Assembly (NCBI GenBank): GCA_045637485.1
Contig: JAZTZK010000285.1
Coordinates: forward strand, 1 to 10,364
Reading direction: 5' to 3'
From: UBA2862 sp045637485
GTDB taxonomy: Bacteria; Bacillota; Clostridia; Christensenellales; Aristaeellaceae
Length of the DNA stretch: 10,364 nucleotides
The notes under the pieces are model-generated. The model saw only the letters and a program-made list of their open reading frames with translations. It was not told the DNA's origin and did not search any database. This document shows, piece by piece, positions 7,275-10,364 of this stretch. The position numbers were made by a program, and so were the translations under genes. Positions within the stretch are counted from its first letter, which is position 1. Each line of letters opens with the position of its first letter.

Positions 7275-8450
7275 ATGAAGCATTACAGATTATTGACCCT
7301 GGCGCTGGCGACCCTCATGGCCCTGACCGCGACGGTCTGGGCCGAGGGGGCCGCCTGTCCGCCGGTGGAGACCGGCATTGGGAATATCTCGAAGCACGGC
7401 AACCTGCCGCTGAACATCTCCGGCAGGGCGCTGACAGACCTGGGCTATGCGTACGGGGACATGGTGTCCGTGGATGTGGCGGGCCATGTGCTGACGGTGC
7501 CCATTTGCGCGGATATGAGCGAGGTGGACATCGGCGCGGCTGTGCTGCGCATCGTGCCGGCAGATGAGGAATTTCCCGATGGCCGGGTGAGCCTCGGCAT
7601 CAACGGGGACAATCTGGCGACCAAGCTGGGCCTGGGCGAGAGGATTGACATCGACGAAGCCCCCGGCTACCGCTGGGCGTTGGCCGACGGTCTGCAATTT
7701 GACCTTCCTGTGAAGATCGCGCTTGAGGAAAAGGGCGGCTATTTAGATCAGATCGAGGCGCATCACCTTGAGATGACGGACGACCGAGCGGACTATCCCG
7801 GCCTGACGGACGAGCAGTTCGCCAACTTCCGCGCCGTCGATACCACCGGCATGGGCGCGCATGTACTATACCGCGCCTCCTCGCCGGTGAACCCGATGCT
7901 CAACCGCAACCGCGAGGCCGACGCCGCCGTGAACGCGGCGGGTATCCGCACCGTGATGAACATGTCCGACAGCGAGAGCGCCATGAAGGCCTATGAGGAC
8001 TACCCCTACACCTATTACTCCAGCCTGGACATCATTGCGCTGAACATGATGGTGGACTATTCCTCCGGAAAATTCCAGGCCGGTCTGGCCGATGGGTTCC
8101 GCTTCCTCGCCGCCCATGAGGCGCCTTTCCTGATCCACTGCGTGGCGGGCAAGGACCGCACCGGCTTCGCCTGCGCCGTGTTGGAGAGCCTGATGGGCGC
8201 CTCCGCCGACGAGGTGGTGGCGGATTATATGGAGACCTTCTACAACTTCTACGGCGTTGAGCCCGGCACCAAGGCTTATCGGATCATCGCTGACGGCAAC
8301 ATCCGCAGCATACTCGCCGAGGCCTTCGAGGTGGAGAGCATCGACGACGCCGACCTCGCTGCCTGCGCAGAGGCGTATCTCTTGAATATCGGCATGACCG
8401 GAGAGGAGATCGCCCAACTCCGGGAGAAGCTGGGATCGGATATTAAATAG
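7275..8450 (+). CDS. Secreted tyrosine/phosphoinositide-type phosphatase with N-terminal SAM_HAT-C-like domain
   Basis: The 391-aa precursor begins with a clear Sec signal peptide: basic MKHYR, a hydrophobic core to about residue 21, then VWA cleavage near residue 23. Residues ~35-120 (GNISKHGNLPLNISG, then VSLGINGDNLATKLGL) resemble the C-terminal domain of SAM hydroxide adenosyltransferases (DUF62 group), without that family's N-terminal catalytic half. Residues ~165-385 form a phosphatase of the Y_phosphatase3/PtpB type, with LYRASSP at 198-204, MNMSDSES at 229-236 and the P-loop HCVAGKDRTG at 288-297, giving nucleophile Cys289 and Arg295. The Lys293-Asp pair after AG is typical of PtpB/LipA-like enzymes active on phosphotyrosine or phosphoinositides. 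The start at 7275 uses GAGGA from the end of galM. Substrate is unknown; no lipoprotein Cys or membrane anchor beyond the signal peptide is seen. Confidence 0.85.
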   Translation: MKHYRLLTLALATLMALTATVWAEGAACPPVETGIGNISKHGNLPLNISGRALTDLGYAYGDMVSVDVAGHVLTVPICADMSEVDIGAAVLRIVPADEEFPDGRVSLGINGDNLATKLGLGERIDIDEAPGYRWALADGLQFDLPVKIALEEKGGYLDQIEAHHLEMTDDRADYPGLTDEQFANFRAVDTTGMGAHVLYRASSPVNPMLNRNREADAAVNAAGIRTVMNMSDSESAMKAYEDYPYTYYSSLDIIALNMMVDYSSGKFQAGLADGFRFLAAHEAPFLIHCVAGKDRTGFACAVLESLMGASADEVVADYMETFYNFYGVEPGTKAYRIIADGNIRSILAEAFEVESIDDADLAACAEAYLLNIGMTGEEIAQLREKLGSDIK

Positions 8451-8652
8451 GCGCGGGGAAGGACGGACCACAGCCGTCACGGCTGCGCCGTGCCACCATT
8501 CCAGGGCCTGCCGGCCCGTTCTCGCCGCAACGCCCGAATGGCGTTCAGTGAAGCGTCCATGCGGCGCGCTACGCTGTTTTCCGGGCGCTCGAACTCGCTA
8601 AAGGAGAAGATTATACCCCTGCGCCAAAAATAACAAGGAGAATCGACCGAAA
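8451..8652. other. Hairpin-rich intergenic region upstream of gltX
   Basis: No gene is seen in these 202 bases. Several small stems are present: CAGCC/GGCTG (8471-8475 with 8481-8485), GGGCC/GGCCC (8504-8508 with 8513-8517) and AACGCC/GGCGTT (8529-8534 with 8540-8545). None is followed by a T-tract, but one may end the phosphatase transcript. No T-box consensus was found. A weak promoter candidate for gltX is TCGAAC (8589-8594) with TATACC (8612-8617). AAGGAG (8635-8640) is the likely gltX ribosome binding site at a long 12-nt spacing. Confidence 0.5.
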
Positions 8653-10194
8653 ATGGAAGTACGCACGCGCTTTGCGCCGAGCCCCACGGGTTATATGCAT
8701 CTTGGCAACCTGCGGACGGCGTTGTACACCTACCTGTATGCCCGCAGCAAGGGCGGCAAGTTCATACTGCGCATCGAGGACACCGACCAGGAGCGGGAGG
8801 TTCCCGGCGCGGTGGATGTGATTTACAACTCCATGCGCACCGCCGGCCTGAGCCACGACGAGGGCCCGGATGTGGGCGGCCCCTGCGGCCCATATGTGCA
8901 GTCCCAGCGCAAGGACACCTACATGCCCTACGCCAAACAGCTGGTGGAATCCGGCCATGCCTACTATTGCTTCTGCACCAGGGAGCGGCTGGAGGAGGCC
9001 CGCAGGGCCGCCGAGGCCAGGGGCGAGAGCTTCAAGTACGACAAGCACTGCCTGCGCCTGAGCAGGGAAGAGATCCAGGCGAAACTGGACGCCGGCGAGG
9101 AATACGTCATTCGCCAGAACATCCCCGCCGAGGGCAAGGCGGGCTTTGACGACGTGATCTACGGCCATGTGGAGGTGGACTGCGACACATTGGACGACAA
9201 CGTGCTGATCAAGGCCGACGGCCTGCCCACCTACAACTTCGCCAATGTGATCGCCGACCATCTGATGGGCATCACCCATGTGATGCGGGGCAACGAATAC
9301 CTGTCCAGCGCCCCCAAGTACAACCTGCTTTACGAGGCCCTGGGCTGGACGCCGCCCACCTACGTGCACCTGACCCCCGTGATGGTGGAGGGCACCTATC
9401 GCAACAAGAAGACCGGCGAATACCAGATGGCCGTGGACGCCGACGGCAACCCGGTGCTGGACGAGAACGGCAATCCCGTGAAGGCCATCGTAAAGCGCAA
9501 GATGTCCAAGAGCCAGGGCGACCCCTCCTTCGAGGACCTGCTGGCCGAGGGCTACCTGGTGGAGGCCGTCATCAACTACCTGGTGCTGCTGGGCTGGAGC
9601 CCCAAGGGCGAGCGGGAGTTCTTCACCCTGAAGGAGCTGGAGGAGGTCTTCGACCTGGAGGGGCTGAGCAAGTCCCCCTCGGTGTTCGACTTGCAGAAGC
9701 TGAATTGGTTCAACGCCGAATACATCCGCAAGCTGAGCCCGGAGAGGTACCTGGAGCTGGCCACACCGTGGCTTGAGAAGGCGCTTGACCCGGCGAGGTT
9801 CGATTTCAGGCGACTTGCAGAGCTGCTTCAGGGCCGAACCGAGGTGTTCAACCAGCTGCCCGGCATGGTTCGCTTCCTGTCAGAGCAGCCGGAATTTGCG
9901 AACGACTTCTACGTCAACAAAAAGCAGAAATCCACGCTGGAGAGCGCGAAAGCGGCGCTGGAGGCGGCGCTGCCGCTGCTGGAGGGCATCGACGACTGGA
10001 CCGAGACCGAGCTGCACGACCGGGTGATGGCGTTCATTCCCACCCTGGGCATGAAAAACGGCCAGTTCCTCTGGCCCCTGCGCATCGCCATCTCCGGACA
10101 GATGTCCACCCCCGGCGGCGCGTTTGAGATCGCGTATCTGCTGGGAAAGGACGAGACGCTAAGGCGGCTGAAAGCCAGCCTTGACCGGCTGTAA
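8653..10194 (+). CDS. gltX: Glutamyl-tRNA synthetase
   Basis: This class I synthetase charges tRNA(Glu), and in bacteria lacking GlnRS often tRNA(Gln) too, with glutamate in the cytoplasm. The 513-aa protein opens with FAPSPTGYMHLGNLRTALY, in which HLGN (16-19) is the HIGH signature. RIEDTDQER (40-48) and the GluRS-type NEYLSSAPKYNLLYEALGW (214-232) follow. The ATP-loop is KRKMSKSQGDPSFEDLL, with KMSKS at 283-287. C106-F-C108 together with H132-C133 form a probable zinc site. An extra hydrophilic stretch at about 245-280 (GNPVLDENGNPV within it) separates the usual strand from KMSKS and is longer than in most GluRS. The C-terminal anticodon-binding helices are complete to the stop. The ATG at 8653 begins right at the conserved VRTRFAPSPTG. 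Confidence 0.96.
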   Translation: MEVRTRFAPSPTGYMHLGNLRTALYTYLYARSKGGKFILRIEDTDQEREVPGAVDVIYNSMRTAGLSHDEGPDVGGPCGPYVQSQRKDTYMPYAKQLVESGHAYYCFCTRERLEEARRAAEARGESFKYDKHCLRLSREEIQAKLDAGEEYVIRQNIPAEGKAGFDDVIYGHVEVDCDTLDDNVLIKADGLPTYNFANVIADHLMGITHVMRGNEYLSSAPKYNLLYEALGWTPPTYVHLTPVMVEGTYRNKKTGEYQMAVDADGNPVLDENGNPVKAIVKRKMSKSQGDPSFEDLLAEGYLVEAVINYLVLLGWSPKGEREFFTLKELEEVFDLEGLSKSPSVFDLQKLNWFNAEYIRKLSPERYLELATPWLEKALDPARFDFRRLAELLQGRTEVFNQLPGMVRFLSEQPEFANDFYVNKKQKSTLESAKAALEAALPLLEGIDDWTETELHDRVMAFIPTLGMKNGQFLWPLRIAISGQMSTPGGAFEIAYLLGKDETLRRLKASLDRL

Positions 10195-10196
10195 TC

Positions 10197-10235
10197 CACA
10201 TGGGAGGGGTCGTTAAAAACGACCCCTCCCATGTG
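10197..10235. terminator. Perfect 18-bp hairpin after gltX
   Basis: CACATGGGAGGGGTCGTT (10197-10214) pairs perfectly with 10218-10235 around an AAA loop. It begins 3 nt after the gltX stop and ends 16 nt before the next start codon. There is no downstream T-run, so it may be an attenuator or mRNA-processing hairpin rather than a full intrinsic terminator. Confidence 0.6.
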
Positions 10236-10251
10236 CAAGCAGAGGAACGCC

Positions 10252-10364
10252 ATGCCAAACATCATCGAAATCACAGATATCGCCGCCCCTCAGCTGGACC
10301 CCTATGTCCGGCTGACGGAGGCGCAGCTGAAAAACCGGCTCCACCCGGAGGACGGTTTGTTCAT
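10252..10364 (+). CDS. TrmH/SpoU-like RNA methyltransferase, N-terminal start (runs off window)
   Basis: Only the first 37 residues are visible. The patterns IIEITDIAAPQLDPYVRLTE and QLKNRLHPEDGLFI match the N-terminal extension of Clostridial TrmH-family (SPOUT fold) RNA 2'-O-methyltransferases, where it precedes the SpoU substrate-binding region. The ATG at 10252 has AGAGGA (10241-10246) at 5-nt spacing. It lies just past the hairpin after gltX on the same strand, so it may be cotranscribed by readthrough. The catalytic domain is outside the window, so the call rests on the N-terminus alone. Confidence 0.6.
   Translation, partial: MPNIIEITDIAAPQLDPYVRLTEAQLKNRLHPEDGLF

Noticed and set aside
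8451..8652. Possible T-box riboswitch before gltX
   Set aside because: No AGGGTGGNACCGCG-like T-box sequence and no antiterminator/terminator pair with a T-tract were found.

Overview
The window looks like a piece of chromosome from a strictly anaerobic, GC-rich member of the Bacillota, class Clostridia, probably gut-associated. This is inferred from a pyruvate:ferredoxin oxidoreductase gene, a RACo-type ferredoxin activator with a DUF2284 partner, strong AGGAGG-type ribosome binding sites before most genes, sigma-A-like promoters with 17-18 bp spacers, and a DUF4258/YgiT toxin-antitoxin pair. No species can be named from the sequence alone. The high GC content produces very long antisense open frames, which I treat as shadows.

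Layout. (1) 1-1424, minus: the first ~474 codons of nifJ, starting at a TTG codon with its own promoter (1480-1508). (2) 1542-1859: two small non-coding elements sit side by side. Each has perfect or near-perfect terminal inverted repeats beginning GTTAC and is bounded by an 8-bp direct repeat of nearly the same target, (G)ACATTGC(C). They look like two MITE insertions between the divergent nifJ and rbsK promoters. (3) 1954-2856, plus: a ribokinase-type PfkB sugar kinase, followed by a hairpin shared with the convergent operon. (4) 2934-5196, minus: a two-gene operon with a RACo/DUF4445 [2Fe-2S] ASKHA protein followed by a Cys-rich DUF2284 protein. (5) 5439-5976, minus: a toxin-antitoxin operon (DUF4258 toxin, then YgiT zinc-finger antitoxin) with its own promoter and a probable terminator. 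(6) 6195-8450, plus: galM (aldose 1-epimerase), closely coupled to a secreted tyrosine/phosphoinositide-type phosphatase whose N-terminal half resembles the C-terminal domain of SAM hydroxide adenosyltransferases. (7) 8653-10194, plus: gltX with an unusual hydrophilic insertion just before KMSKS. It is followed by a perfect 18-bp hairpin and the start of a TrmH/SpoU-like RNA methyltransferase gene (10252 to the window end).

How they fit together. The window is a series of short, independently promoted units rather than one pathway. NifJ is central fermentation (pyruvate to acetyl-CoA with reduced ferredoxin). RbsK and GalM process sugars in the cytoplasm. The RACo/DUF2284 pair suggests corrinoid methyltransferase metabolism elsewhere in the genome, since no corrinoid protein or methyltransferase is present here. 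The most unusual items are the twin insertion elements, the phosphatase domain architecture, the GluRS insertion and the orphan RACo/DUF2284 operon.
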